Shown piece by piece: positions 45,861-58,333 of a DNA stretch of 64,000 nucleotides; positions within the stretch are counted from its first letter, which is position 1, and every line of letters begins with the position of its first letter. The stretch lies in NCBI GenBank assembly GCA_004352715.1, contig SCFE01000072.1, positions 1,161,596-1,225,595 on the forward strand, read 5' to 3'. The notes under the pieces are model-generated. The model was not told the DNA's origin, did no database searches, and saw only the letters and a list, made by a program, of their open reading frames with translations. The translations under genes and the position numbers were made by a program. The stretch is from Hofstenia miamia (lineage: Eukaryota > Xenacoelomorpha > Acoela).

Positions 45861-46205
45861 AAAACAACGTACTATTTCACGCAACATTTTTTAATTCAAT
45901 ATCATGTAATCACGAAACTATTCAAAAGTTTCTACAATGTCTGTTTCAATAGCGTCATTATTGTCCCAGGCGCCTTTTCTCCATTCTCCCACTGCACTGT
46001 CGTTTCTTGGTAATCCAAGCGCTAAATGTTGTTGAGCAAATCATAGGATTTCACGACAAAATCATCTTGTGTTCTAAACGTAGCAAACAAAATATCCCAT
46101 TATTGAGATATATGTGCTGTGCAAACAGGCTCAATATGAGCGCGACATTATGTTGTTGGACCAATTGGGCAAATCCATATTTGCCGGCATATGCCGGAAT
46201 GCAAA
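45861..46205 (+). repeat. Dispersed repeat, copy 2
   Basis: Contiguous version of the repeat described at 39770-40400: AAAACAACGTA at its start and GCCGGCATATGCCGG near its end. The 88- and 81-codon frames across it are on opposite strands and not supported. Confidence 0.7.
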
Positions 46206-46446
46206 ATATATTGTTCCTGGGAAAACTAATTATAGAAATAACATTCAACAATTGTATATTGCCGATATTTTGAAATACATTTATTTCTAATATCAAATAA
46301 TTTACATGACATTTGTATCAATATAATTCGATTTTAGGGTTAAACATTATGTAGGTTTTCGAAAATAATGACCTAAATTACTGAAATTATTGATAAGCAC
46401 TGGTTAAGCAATATCTGGACACATATTTCTGTATGAGTGACTGTGA

Positions 46447-46758
46447 TTGGCATTCAATAAAAGAACCTGTACCTAACCCGACAATATTGATTACCTTACT
46501 CGAGCCGGCCCAATCCGAATATTGATTCACTAACCCGATCTAATCTCATTCGATGAAAAACAGAATACTCAACATAAAAATGTACGTGAATTGGAAACAA
46601 ATAAATACAAAATATTGCATTTTATCCAGATTATCATTCCCGAAAATTACCTGAGAGTAGCTCATCTGACCCGATCCAAACCAAATTCAAATTGTTGTGC
46701 CCAATATCCAACATCAGGTCAGATAATTTGGGTACCTGACGAGTTATTTCTATCCTCT
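46447..46758. mobile_element. hAT-like element, family C, copy 2 (short)
   Basis: Shares GGCATTCAATAAA at the start, ACATAAAAATGT and GCATTTTATCCAGATTATCA inside, and ACCCGA-type arrays at both sides with the element at 19174-19848. About half its length, with worn ends. Confidence 0.65.
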
Positions 46759-47240
46759 ATTTTATAGCTAGGCTAAACTTTACATTATAGACAAGTCCTG
46801 CAAAAATGCAATAATGAAGCCTAGAGCAAAACAATTATCAACTTATTTACCCTTGTTTTTTATAATTTCGGTTTGCTTAAATTCAAAATTTAGCTTAAAT
46901 CTAGTTGTATTTATTTAACATTAATAACTAGTCAATAATTAGATTGTGGTAATACTTCAATCTTTTAAGTTCTAACTCTAAATTAGCAGTTTAAGTTAAA
47001 GTATCAAGTTTAGGTGAAAACCAATTGCAATATTAAAAATAAACTTTTTAAACTTAGAGGATAACGTGTTAGAAAAGTTAAAACCGATTAACTTCCGAAT
47101 TTACCTGTTAAATTGACTGCATTTAAAAATAAAACTATTCACTGGTAAACACAAACCAAGTCGGGTTAATCAAGAATTACATAATTCATAACAAAGGTAA
47201 AAAATTTTTCTAAATTTAATATATATATATTATACATATA

Positions 47241-48765
47241 TAAGTGCCAAGTACGGGCATTCAAGCGCGCCTGACATGCTTTGGCAAAGTCAAAATATAA
47301 GCTAGCATTATATTTAACATTTGTAAACTAAAGTCAGTCTAGCACCTTAGCTGCCAACTTGTATTAGTTCAAATATGTCACTAATAAGTGTAAACATATG
47401 TACTTAATGTAGCCTACTTTTTACTTTGCAATTATTTTAGAAAGCCCTTAGTGTTGAATATAATTAAAAAACAAACATTTATGATTGATTTTTACTGCTA
47501 GTATATCAGTAGATATGCCTTGATTACGTTTGTGTTATTGGTGGCAACTTAAAAGCTAGTTTGCCAATGAACTACCATGTATTTTTTTCAAAAATAGGGT
47601 TATAAGTAGAACGTTAGCTTTTGCAAAAATACTATGTTTGTTTACATAAAGCAAATATTGAAATTCTATTAAAGTTTTGTTTTTATCAATTACATTTATC
47701 GTTCTAAAAATAGGGAAAATTAAAAAAATTCAAAAATTAAAAATCAGTTTATCATAGAGCTATTCAGCACGCATCGAATGGCATTTGAACTGTGTGGATA
47801 GTATAAAAACTCATGGAGTTATAGGTGTGGAAATTTAGTCTACTCTATTAATTATAATAATCGAATCTTACGAAAGTGTTAAATTGAATATTTGTGTTGG
47901 CCGATACTGTGCAACCAGTATAGATAAATTTAAAAACTAAAAAGTAATTTCAGTTGGAGCTAGTCAGCGCGCATGTTTTACGTTATAGCCCTACTCGATA
48001 ACGTCAAAAGTAGCAGAGTAATAGTGTTCTGAAATGCATCTGTTGTTATTGTTAATTAGAAAATTGAAATTTGTAAAAAAACTAAAATGTTAATATCAAA
48101 AAGAGGATAATAACTAAAAATATAACATTAACAATGTAATATAGAACTAGAGGAGCTCTAATGAATGCTGAAAAGAGCAAAGGAGTTCAACAAGAATTGA
48201 CAGAGTACTGGCTGTCTAAATATATAAAGTTGAGAGTTAAAATATAAAAAGTGAAGAAGAGACAAAGAAGAATGCTATAATGTATAAGGAGAAGCTCAGC
48301 CAAATATGGTAGATGCACTATTTTTAGACGGATGCTAAACTAAAAATATGTCAGAAAGTCATCCAAATATATAAAATGCACTATTTTGTAGTGGATCTTT
48401 AATAATGGATATAAGTCGATATAGTCCAACCCAATTTGGTGTAAAAGTGGCAAAAAAACTGTTTACATAAGCGCCAAGTACGGCCGTTCAAGCGTGCCTG
48501 GTACGAGTTGGCAAATTCAAAATATAAGCTTGCAATATGTTTAAAATTTGTAAACTAAAGTCAGTCTAGCACCTTAGCTGCCAATTTATATTAGTTCAAA
48601 TAAGTCACAATAGCTGTAAACATATGTACTTAATGTAGCCTACTTTTACTCGGTAATTATTTTAGAAAGCCCAACTTAAAAGCTTGCTTGCCAGTGAAAT
48701 ACAATGTAATTTTTTCAACAATAGGGTTATAAATAGAACGTTAGCTTTTGCAAAAATACTATGTA
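47241..48765. repeat. Direct repeat pair, 398 and 298 bp, about 1.23 kb apart
   Basis: 47241-47638 and 48468-48765 share the blocks AAGYGCCAAGTACGG, AAACTAAAGTCAGTCTAGCA and GTTAGCTTTTGCAAAAATAC. The first copy holds about 100 extra bases (47453-47552). The 830-bp spacer has no gene. Could be a tandem duplication or a short terminal-repeat (TRIM-like) retroelement. Confidence 0.8.
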
Positions 48766-51240
48766 GGTAAGCTAAGTCGAGCATGGCTTCCAAGTAACCA
48801 TAACTTCTTCTAAATTTATGATGTCACAATTTTATTGTTTAATATCACTATATCATCAGGTAGTATTAATTTTTGTGTGAGCATTACATAACTTTTAATT
48901 TAAGTAACTACTATAATTAAGAAGCTTTATCTTGGAAATATTGATGTACATGCCACCTTCCCAAACAATAAGATATTCTTTATTCTATATATAATTAATA
49001 AGAACAGTTGCAAATTAAGCATAGTTATTGCATAAGCAGCTGTAATATAATAACAGGGTTTACAAATTTGGTGTTACATTAAGATAAAAAAAATTATGTA
49101 GAATATTCGAAATGAAAATGTTATGAACATAATAATTGTTATATATTTTCTAATATCTAACTAAACTTACACTATTCTCTCTTGCAAATTTCATAAAGCA
49201 GTGTAAAACTGTGGGTGTGTGGTATAATTTGTCCCAAGATCGGAAATGAGTAGAATAAAATAAACAGCTGCAAGCTCACCAGAAGAGGTTCGCAATCATA
49301 ATTCGTTTCGTAATACAAAAATATCAATTCGGAATCACCTCTACAAAGCAATAATTTTAAAAATTCTAACGAATTTTTGAAAGGTCCTTTACTAAATTTA
49401 ACCTCATTTGGCCCAACATTCACTAGGTCAATTTCGAATTTTAATGGCTGAATACATGCAGCAAAGCGTAATTTACTCATAATTGTTGGGTAAATTGCAA
49501 TATTAAAAGTGCTATAGCTCTAAATACCAAATTTCCCTTTGTTTTTTACATACTAAATCAATATTTTACGACGCCATCTAGCTAATATTGAAAAAAAATT
49601 TCATCTAATAGTGTAAGTAGCAAATTCTAATAATTTTAATTCAAGCATAGTGTATATCCAAACTATCAGTAATTTCAGCAGAATGAGTCTCTCGCTCTCA
49701 GGTCTGGTCCTTAATAATGGACGTTAATTATTGCAACAGTAATGGCAGTAAGCTGTTTTTAGTAACAGTGAAGGAATTATTAACGTTAAACACAAAAGAA
49801 AAAAATCGTTACTGTTAATTGATTTTTGATATTTTAGACGTCCTAAAAAGCACTCAAATTCCACAAGTACCTGCAATTTTCGTGAATCTGTGGTGTCTTA
49901 CAAATGCCCCATTGCTCCATTGAAACTTTTGTGTTTCTAGAAATTTAGAAATAAATTACTTTCAACAGAGATAATTCTGTCAGTTGTAATATGATTGCTT
50001 AGATATTTTCAGAATTCTGTGAACATGCATCACTATAGTGCATATATTCAAAAATTTAAAATAACAACAATGCACTTTCTGCCTTTATAATTGCAACTTG
50101 CTAGCATATATTGCCATTTAATTCTTTCAACTGTCATATTACAGATTTCCATTTTTCTGCAAGTATTGAAACAAGGGTCTGGCTTAAATGTAATTTTCTA
50201 GGTTTTCAGAATTTTTGCGTGAATTTTATATTTTTTCGTGCACTTTTCAAAAGTAGACTGTATTAATTATTAGAGTAAATTTCTTTTTTATTTCATACTT
50301 TGTAAATTTTTATAATTATTAAATTTCACTTTGAAGCTTCAATTAGTCCATATAAATAATAACATGTTCAATTGAAAACAGCAAAACATGACTATAAACA
50401 TCATATTTCAGATTTTTTGTAATAAATAAAAATCAATAATATTTTTCTATTCTCTTAATCCTGATTTTCAATCTGTTAATCGTTTTATCTGAACTGAAAT
50501 TATCTCTGGAAAATTTCAGGTTAATTTCTATTCAAACCAAGTTACACCTATGACATGCCATGAAATCCATATAACAAATAGTGATACAGATGCTGTCAAT
50601 CTATTTCGTAAATATTTTCCTTCTGTTCTTCAAAATGACAGTGACTTTACAATGCCATACAAGACCAAGATTTAATAGCATACAAAAACAAATAAATACA
50701 AGATAAAGTTCTGTATGAAGCTGGATAAAAATACATAAATAATTGCTGTATTTCTCATGGACCATAGTTCAAATGGGAATTCAATGGGTGACAAAGCTGT
50801 TAAGTAAATATAAATAAATAAATAATAAATAAATAAATATATTTTAAAGAAATAAATAAATGCATGCCTGTGACCACATTGGTCAAACTGACATATAAAC
50901 AAATATACAGAAAATAATTTATTAAAAGGCAATGGCTGTTGAACATATTCCCTGTTTAGGCTTGGTTCTGAAAAGGAAATTCCTTTGCTAACTGGGAAAA
51001 AATGAAGGAATTGTGTAGTTTCACAGTATTCCATACAGCCATACAGCAGTTAATTCTCCATGGGAACACAAAATATATTTTTGTTGACAGGTATTTGGAA
51101 ATAGATAGTGCAGTGGTGACTACTGTTTTGATGCATCCCCACAGATTATTGTCTATATTGTCATGGTGGTGTTCTAATGTATCAGTGCAAATTACCTGAC
51201 ATGCCTCTTCATATTTCATATTGAAGTATAAAAGGCTTAC
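48766..51240. other. AT-rich segment without a recognised gene
   Basis: Chance frames at 49172-49480, 50672-51034 and 50956-51219 have no family resemblance. An AAATA-rich microsatellite lies at 50808-50858. Confidence 0.4.
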
Positions 51241-51249
51241 AAATATTAA

Positions 51250-51449
51250 GCTTTTATTGAATAAAATCGTAGCATAATAGTAATAGCACCATTATTGTAA
51301 ATCAACATAAACATTAATGCACAATGCAAAGCCTTCATACATGCAACATAAATACTTGTGAGTTTACCATTATCCAATACTCGTCAGTTTACCTTATGAC
51401 AAACTTGTAAATGTAACTAATTAAAATCACTTAGTAATTGTTCATATCA
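51250..51449 (-). repeat. 3' LTR of the 51-55 kb Gypsy element
   Basis: Shares ATTGTAAATCAACATAAACA, TTAATGCACAATGCAAA and CTTATGACAAACT with the 5' LTR. Begins (minus strand) TGATATGAAC at 51449. Confidence 0.85.
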
Positions 51450-51538
51450 TTCTTCCCATCTTTTCAATACTGCAGATGATGTGGTCCTGACATTAGCATC
51501 TCCAGGCATTTAGGCGTCTTAGACATTTGGAATGATCA

Positions 51539-52500
51539 TCATGGGTGAAACAATTTTAATTGTGAAGTATCTTTGGAAGATTTGGGAGATTCCAAAGTGT
51601 CATTGCTAGTAAGAACGTCGGGATTAGCACTCTGGTCTACATCAGCAAAATGCTGGACAACTATTGTTGGATTGGATGACTCAGCATAATCTTCAGCAGA
51701 AATCAAGTTATGAGGAATTGATTCTTTTGGTATTGCAACTGTTGTGCATTCCTGGACAGTTTCTGTTTCAGAAGGCGAAAGTGGAGCCAATGAGGTAGTT
51801 GAAACAGTGTCAATTTGGCTTCCTGCAGTCCGAATCGGTGCAGAATGGGGCAACATTACATTCAGAATCTCAACTGGACCGCCAATAAGATCACTTTTGC
51901 ACTGAACTTGACGTTTCAGCAATGCTTCATTTCCAGAATTTGGCCAATGAGGGAGAGAAAATCTTGAGTATTTTTCCATTGAAATTTCAAAAAACCAACT
52001 ATGTGGCGTCTTGCCAGTTGTTTGCAAATTAAGGAACTGAGAGGTGCTAGTACTTGTGGTATATCAGCTCACAGTCAGATGGAGATAAATTGCAGCAATG
52101 TATTATTGTAAAGATACCTTTTCAAATAACACCGTTATATCTTTCATTTTGGCCATTGCACCATGGGTTATAAGGACACGTCCTTGAACTGGCAATTCCT
52201 TGGGAGACCAGAAATTCCTTATAGTGGTCAGAAGTGAATACACTTCCACTACCGCCATGGATAAATGAAGGAGTTCCAAACAATGCAAAAATTTGTGACA
52301 AACAATGGGTAACAGTGGTAGCTTTCATGTCTTTAGTGGGAAAGCAAAAGGAAGCCAACTGAATTCGTCAATGATGGTGAGCAAATATCAATTCCCATTA
52401 TTCCTTGCAAGAATTTTGGGTCCAACAAAATCAATGGCAAGCATTTCAAATGGACGCATAGTTTTTACTAATGTAGATTTCCCAGCTTAAAAAACTGCAG
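51539..52500 (-). pseudogene. Gypsy integrase core and C-terminal region
   Basis: The frame 52358-52122 reads FCFPTKDMKATTVTHCLSQI, FALFGTPSFIHGGSGSVFTS and NPWCNGQNERYNGV. The family has 'HSD.G..F.S' for the second catalytic Asp, which is Gly here (HGGSGS), while the Glu in the N-G-Q-N-E-R block is kept. Near 52430 the first-Asp block IDFVGPK is readable. The 162-codon frame 52027-51539 begins QTTGKTPHSWFF ('..TG.SPH...F') and carries a Ser/Thr-rich C-terminal extension. Two or more frameshifts separate the parts. Confidence 0.82.
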
Positions 52501-52506
52501 TTTTAT

Positions 52507-53240
52507 TTACTGACATGAATGACATCTGCTGACAATGTTGCAGACTTCTTCCAAAGTTGTGGGAATATTGTGGTGGCGGATATACTCCCAAAACCTCATG
52601 ATGCCTGCATGTGCTAATGAATCATGAAGTTTGGTAAGATCAATGCCAGATTTGGTTGCCACTATTTTTGAGAGTGCATTGGTGATAATGTTTTGCTTGC
52701 CAGGATGGCATTGCAAGTCATAGTGGAACTCCGAGAGCTCAGCTTGCCAGGGGATCATTTTTAATCCATGACTTTTTATGATAGAAAATATAACTAACTG
52801 TCTGCTAGCCAGTCTTGACAATTACTGGAAAAGTCAGAAGGTAATAACACCATTTCAGAAATGATTCCACAATGGCCATTGCTTCTCACTCAATGGTGGA
52901 CATTTGACATTCAGTTACTGATAATGTTCTAGAAAAGTAAGCAAGTGCCTCCCATTTTATTGCAAGGTTGCACCAATCACGGTACCAGATGCATCTGTTT
53001 CAATGCAAAGTGGACACAGTTGATAATTTGGTGTAGCCAACACAGATTGAGAGATCTCTTTAGTCATGGCGTTTATTACTTGTAATGCATCATTAGATAA
53101 TGGCAATTCTTTATTGTGTGCTGCTTCCAAAATGGGTTTAATTTTAATGGCATAATTCTTCACCCATTTCGAGTTATAGGCCAGCAAGCCAACTAGTCTT
53201 TTCAACTGAGATATTGTTTTTGATACAGAAAGCTCAACTA
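52507..53240 (-). pseudogene. Gypsy RNase H and integrase zinc-binding region
   Basis: The frame 53205-52957 ends CIETDASGTVIGATLQ, the RNase H start with its first Asp ('ET DAS..GIGA.L.Q'), preceded by the RT thumb/connection (LVGLLAYNSKWVKNYA). The frame 52821-52507 holds IPWQAELSEFHYDLQCHPGK then QNIITNALSKI ('R....L..Y.....Y.PGK.N..ADALSR') and the integrase zinc finger with two His (LHDSLAHAG) and C-x2-C (RCHSCQ). A gap of decayed sequence lies between the two frames. Confidence 0.85.
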
Positions 53241-53399
53241 AAGCCTATATGCAATTGGGATCTGGTGAATATTTACTGTCTGTGATGACATGACCAATAT
53301 AATTAATTTTAGAAATTGGAAATTCTGACTTCTCTAGATTGATCTCCAAATTGTTTTCTTTGCAGCAGCAAGAAATGTATGTTGGTTAAATTCGTGCTC

Positions 53400-53960
53400 T
53401 TCTTGAGCCACCAATAAGATATCATCCAAATATGCATGTGTGAATTATAGGTTGTTGCTGGCTATGAAATTGTCTATGACGCGGTAAAAAGCTGCAACAG
53501 CATTAGTTAACCCATATGGCAAATGCTTAAATTGGTATAAACGTCTGGCAGCTTCAATTGCAGTTAATGGGCAGCTTTTCTTAACTGCACTTGATGGTAT
53601 GCAGATCTTATATTGACTTTCAAAAAAAACTGTTAGAAATCAATTTTTCCAAATGATGTCTATCTTTGGAAATGGGTAGGCATCAACCAGTGTGTAGCAA
53701 TTAATTATCTGACTGTAATCGACTATCATACATTTGTTTTTGCATTTAACAACTCTTGCCTGCCAAGGCAAAATTGATGGCTCAACTATTCCAAGCTTGA
53801 GCAATCTAGTGATTTCATGTTTGACAAAAAAATTTGTCATCTGGATGCTTACATTGTCTAGAGGTAGCTAACGGTTTTGGTGGCGTCGCAAATTCAAATA
53901 GTATTAGTGGTTCAAAAGATAGACATCAAAAACTGGTGCATGATATTTCTAATTGAGGAC
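53400..53960 (-). pseudogene. Gypsy reverse transcriptase with YLDD active site
   Basis: The frame 53840-53640 reads EITRLLKLGIVEPSILPWQA with CMIVDYSQIINCYTLVDAYP ('E...LL..GII.PS.SPWA', 'R.C.DYR.LN..T..D.YPLP'). After a frame change comes FKHLPYGLTNAVAAF (near 53530-53485) and then AYLDDILLVAQEEHEF. The active-site YLDD (53421-53432) is intact, but stops interrupt the enzyme upstream. Neighbours on both sides are the protease and RNase H of the same element. Confidence 0.87.
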
Positions 53961-53979
53961 TATTTCAGCTGAAGGAAAA

Positions 53980-54210
53980 TTCAGCCAACTTATGCCTCTG
54001 CAGAAAATCTCTTCCCAAGATGCATTGACATGCCAATCCAATTGTCAATTTAAACATCTGATTGTCATATGAATATGACCCAAGAGTGAGTTTCAGATTT
54101 CAAGTGCCAATGATGTTGATAGATTATTGCCAATCCCACATGATCAGATAAGCTTTTGCAATTATCTCCTTGGATAGGAATGAATGTGATGAACCTATCA
54201 AGTAACAGTT
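53980..54210 (-). pseudogene. Gypsy protease, C-terminal part
   Basis: The minus strand near 54045-53990 reads GLACQCILGRDFLQRH, matching the conserved end of retroelement aspartic proteases ('..ILG.DFL....'). The active-site Asp could not be located among decayed sequence. Order between gag and RT is correct. Confidence 0.6.
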
Positions 54211-54299
54211 GAATCTGAATGCAGCCATTCAAATTTACAGCCACAGTTCAAATTCTGGAGTACCACAGAGCATTCTGCTTTCTTCTTGCCACTGAGGCT

Positions 54300-55025
54300 C
54301 TGAAGGGGCCATGTGAGGCATAGAAGTCTTCAATTTGCAACACTGTTCCCAATGCCCATTCTGTCCTCATTTTTTGCAACAATTGTTGAGGGCCTGACTT
54401 TGTGCTCTAGGATGATAGGCTTTACACCAAAAAAAGCATTTGGATTGGAGCTGACCACTTGTGGGATTGTCTACTTTAACCACTGCACATGAGAATTCAG
54501 TAGTTGACATTTCTAAAGGATTTGTAGATGAACTACTAAATTACCATGAATATCAGATCAGGGGCTCAATAGCAGATGCCAATGATACACAATGATCAAG
54601 AGTAGCTTTATCATCTGATACTTCCAAAAAGCATGCCTGTTGCTGATCTCATTGTGTGCCTGAAACAAGAGCATCACAAATAAGAAGTTGTGAATGCACC
54701 ACAGACCCAAAACATAAGGTATTTGAACAAATTCACTAATTGTTTCCTAAGGTTTCTGCACATTGTGTAATAGTTTATGCCATGCAAACATGAACCTGTT
54801 AGGTTTTACAAACTGTATGCTCAAGGTAGCAATAGCATTGTCAAAATTAGTGACTGTAAGAAACAGAGTGTGATAAGAAAGTCCAGCTTTCAATCACAGC
54901 AGAACCAACTTCGTATTGTTCTGAGTGATTTTGTTATGCTCAATTGTATTGATGAATACTTGCTTCCACCACTGCCACTGATCTGGAGTAGGTGCCACAG
55001 GAAATTCAGGTGACTCAAACTTCAT
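54300..55025 (-). pseudogene. Gypsy gag with two zinc knuckles
   Basis: The reading from the ATG at 55023-55025 begins FESPEFPVAPTPDQWQWWKQ and NTIEHNKITQNNTKLVLL, a gag start of the 'F.P.....W..W...F..Y...' type. A stop follows after about 43 codons. Near 54440-54345 two nucleic-acid-binding zinc knuckles remain: C-F-F-W-C-K-A-Y-H, then N-C-C-K-K-stop-G-Q-N-G-H-W-E-Q-C. A TGA replaces the second Cys of the latter. Between these the frame has several stops. Confidence 0.7.
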
Positions 55026-55032
55026 AATTGAA

Positions 55033-55233
55033 AATTTTATTCAATAAAATAATAGCACAATGGTAATATCAACATTATTGTAAATCAACATAAACATTAA
55101 TGCACAATGCAAAACCTTTATATGTGCAACATACAGTACTTGTCAGCTTACCATAATCCAGTACTCTTCAGTTTACTTTATGACAAACTGGTAAAAATAA
55201 CTAATTAAAACCATTTAGTAATAGTTTGTATCA
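55033..55233 (-). repeat. 5' LTR of the 51-55 kb Gypsy element
   Basis: Aligns with 51250-51449. Begins (minus strand) TGATACAAACTATTAC at 55233. Divergence from the 3' LTR is roughly 15-20% by eye, so the insertion is old. Confidence 0.85.
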
Positions 55234-55239
55234 CATTTT

Positions 55240-57190
55240 GAGTGATAAAATTTGAAGTATGAGTTTTTGTGATTGTGCCTTTGTAACTTGTGTATGCCAG
55301 ATAGGAGCACAATATTCCAAAATTGATCAAATAATAAATGATTAAATCATGAATGCAACCTTAACTTATATTGCATTTTGTATTGCTAATCTTATGAAAT
55401 TTGTTTTGAAGCTTTGCTTTCTTTGTTTTTTACTGACAATCTCCCAGGCTGTGCTATGATAAACAAATTTAATTCTAGTCAGATTTTTTGACAGTGGGCT
55501 TTTAATTAATAGTAAAAAGGCCCAGGAGCCCAGCTTAGTTCCTTGTTGGCAGATCTGCAATGATGTATTGCTAAGATGATAAGGTTCCATCTTGTAAACA
55601 CACTCTCTGTTTTTATAAGTCAGGAATGAATGCACCTGCTTAGGTTTAATTCCAGAAGCTTTTCTTTGAGGTGTGGGTGGCTTAATAAATTAAATGCCTT
55701 CTTATAATCAAATGTAAGTGAGTATATATAGCAACTACCTTCATAAATAAACTCTCCTATTTGATGAGTCATTAATAATGATCAAATATTGCTAACAGGT
55801 GAAGAAATAAGCTTATTTTTTAGTACACATGTAACAATAGTTAAATAGTGTTACACATGATAACCTTAGAGATATAAATTAATATTGACATAGTAATATA
55901 AGATTTGCTAAATCTTTTTTAAAATACTGCAAATAGATTTGGTAGCATTCTGCTCATTTTATCATCATTTATTCTGGACAAAGCCTTAACTGATTTCCAC
56001 CATCTCTTTGAATTGGTTTCTTTGAATTGCACAATTAATAAAGTTGTGAAGCTTTCTGAAATCTTTCATCCTGCTATGTTTGAGTGCAAGTTGATGTGTT
56101 TCAATAAGTTTCCATAATTTTTCATCAAAACAAGACTTATGATTTGATTTTATTCCAACCATGATTTTTGGAAAACAGGTATCAATTGTTGTTATCAAGT
56201 AATGAGCAAATTATTTCCATGATTCCATGAATTTAGTACTTGTAAGTAATTTTTGCAAATTTCTTTCTATTAATATTTTAACAAAAGATATTCTATTAGC
56301 TTTGTTTCAGATTGTTCAACATATGAAATTGTTTACAATTGGTTTGTTACTTGCTTCATTACTTTTCAGGCCTATACTGTAATTGTTTACAGTATTAAAG
56401 ATTTAGAAGAGGCTGAGGTAGCTTAAAAAAGGATTTACTATTCATAAAAACTTTATCTAATATTTTCTACAGTGTGTTTGAAACTCTAACAATTGCAACA
56501 ATTGCTGTAATTGGTATTCTCTAACAAGGAAATTACTATTCATTTCACTGAAATCAGCAGCTAGAATAATGATATCATTTGGGAATTTATGAGTAACAAA
56601 ATCCAAACTTTTATATAGATATTTTTTTAATTCACTTTTATGTTCTTTGACCCAGTAATGGTGCCAAGCTACACAATATATGTATCTACTTAAATTTCTT
56701 ATGCTGCTTTTAAGTAGAAAACATGATCAAGAATTTTCAATTGAAGGCTCATCATTCACAAATAGAATACTTTCAGATTTAATTTGTCTGTCTTCTTTCA
56801 CATATATTGCAACACTTCCACATTTTTATATTTTTTGGATTGAGTTCTACTATTACACCTATATGATAATCAGGTATATTCACTGCTTCATCAGGATATT
56901 GAAAAGATTCCTATTCTGGAGTTCATCCATTTTAAATCTGATTACATGAACATTACCTAAAATAATATTTGGAGCAATTGGACCACTTGATAGTCATTGT
57001 ATGTTTGTCCTCTCTTGTTCAATGTTTGTTGGAATATTATCCAATGTTAACACATTGTTACACATTCATAACCTAGATCTATCAATACCTTGTTCAACTA
57101 ATTGTTTAACTTTCTTAAGCAAAACTAACTCAATTTTTCTATCTTCAGAACCAAGTATGGCCATTATAAATATCAGATTTTTATAGTTAG
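55240..57190 (-). pseudogene. LINE (APE-type non-LTR retrotransposon), degraded
   Basis: From high to low coordinate on the minus strand: a charged helical segment (GSEDRKIELVLLKKVKQLVE near 57150-57090), the endonuclease (VAIYVKEDRQIK near 56815-56780; NDIIILAADFSEMN near 56585-56540, where the family has 'ILAGDFN'), the linker (frame 56198-55986), and RT. RT shows FDYKKAFNLLSHPHLKEKLL near 55700-55640 and SNTSLQICQQGTKLGSWAFL (frame 55635-55366; family 'QGTKLGPWLFL.MIND'). The YADD box is missing or decayed. Many stops and frame changes. It abuts the Gypsy 5' LTR at its 3' side. Confidence 0.82.
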
Positions 57191-57199
57191 TTAAAATAT

Positions 57200-58124
57200 T
57201 AAATTTGGCAATAATCTTCTCTGACTTTCTATGTATTAGACAAAATTAGTAGTATTGCTTTTGGTGATTTATTGAATGATTAAAATTTTCTGCTCATTTT
57301 AGGTTTCTTATTTCTATATTACAAATATGTCTTAGGATATCCTTTACTTTACTAACCTATATCTTAATTCATTTGCCCTATTTTTTCAGTTGTTTTGTCC
57401 ACTCTATTTATTCTTACAGTATATTTGTGTTTGTAAATGTTTTTATTACTAGATTCCATTCATTTCATGTGTATTAAAATGAAAAAACTTTTTTTTTCAC
57501 TTTAACCATTTTCAGATACAAAGTTTGAGTATTTTTTTTAAAGAAAATTCCGAGTTCAATCGAGTTTTTTTCTAATTCCGAGTTTTTTACAGCAAAAAAC
57601 ATTTATTTTACAATAATTCTAAGTTAAAAATTGATTTTTCAATTGATAAACAAATTAAAGTTTTACAGGTATTTTCAAGAGATTTTCAATTGAGTTCAAG
57701 TTAAAAAGAAAAAGTTGTATAAGCTAACCATACACCTATGCCTAACTTAGTGCAACCACAATTCAGGGTGAATGAGTCCAGAAGTTATTATTCACCTTCA
57801 GGTTCCCATGATTCACAAATTATTTTTGGAGCCTAGCTTGCTATCAGCATAATGAAAATTACACTAAACCACAAGAAATCAAAATAACACTAGCAAGAAG
57901 CTAAAACAAATTGATTCTAATTGCAAAACATTACAGGTTAACTTCCTATTTATACACAAAATCATGATTATTAACTGTTGCTTGTTTACACTTCAAATTT
58001 AACTCTTTTCCTTTGCAAAGATTAATTTTAAGCAATGCAAAAATTCAAATCAAGAGGACAATTAAATAACTGCAACAAATCAAATATATCATTTTATAAT
58101 TCAAAACATAAAATTACACCATGC

Positions 58125-58155
<31 letters not shown>

Positions 58156-58296
58156 ATATTATAATGTTATCAAGGTAACTTAATAAACTAAACATTTGAT
58201 ATTAATCTCTACTGGCTTAATAAGTAAAAATTAAATATAGAGGCCTCAATTATTCCCTGAGTGACTTTAAAATTGTAACTATCTGTTATTTACACT

Positions 58297-58333
<37 letters not shown>

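Larger units (their letters stand above)
51250..55233 (-). mobile_element. Ty3/Gypsy LTR retrotransposon with both LTRs, degraded
   Basis: A 4.0-kb element on the minus strand. The 5' LTR (about 55033-55233) and 3' LTR (about 51250-51449) align end to end with moderate divergence. The polypurine tract AAAAGATGGGAAGAA abuts the 3' LTR, which starts TGATATG. Between them, in order, are gag with two zinc knuckles, protease, RT, RNase H and integrase. All carry stops. No clear 5-bp target duplication or tRNA primer site was found; gag starts within about 10 bp of the 5' LTR, so the boundary there is uncertain. Confidence 0.85.
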
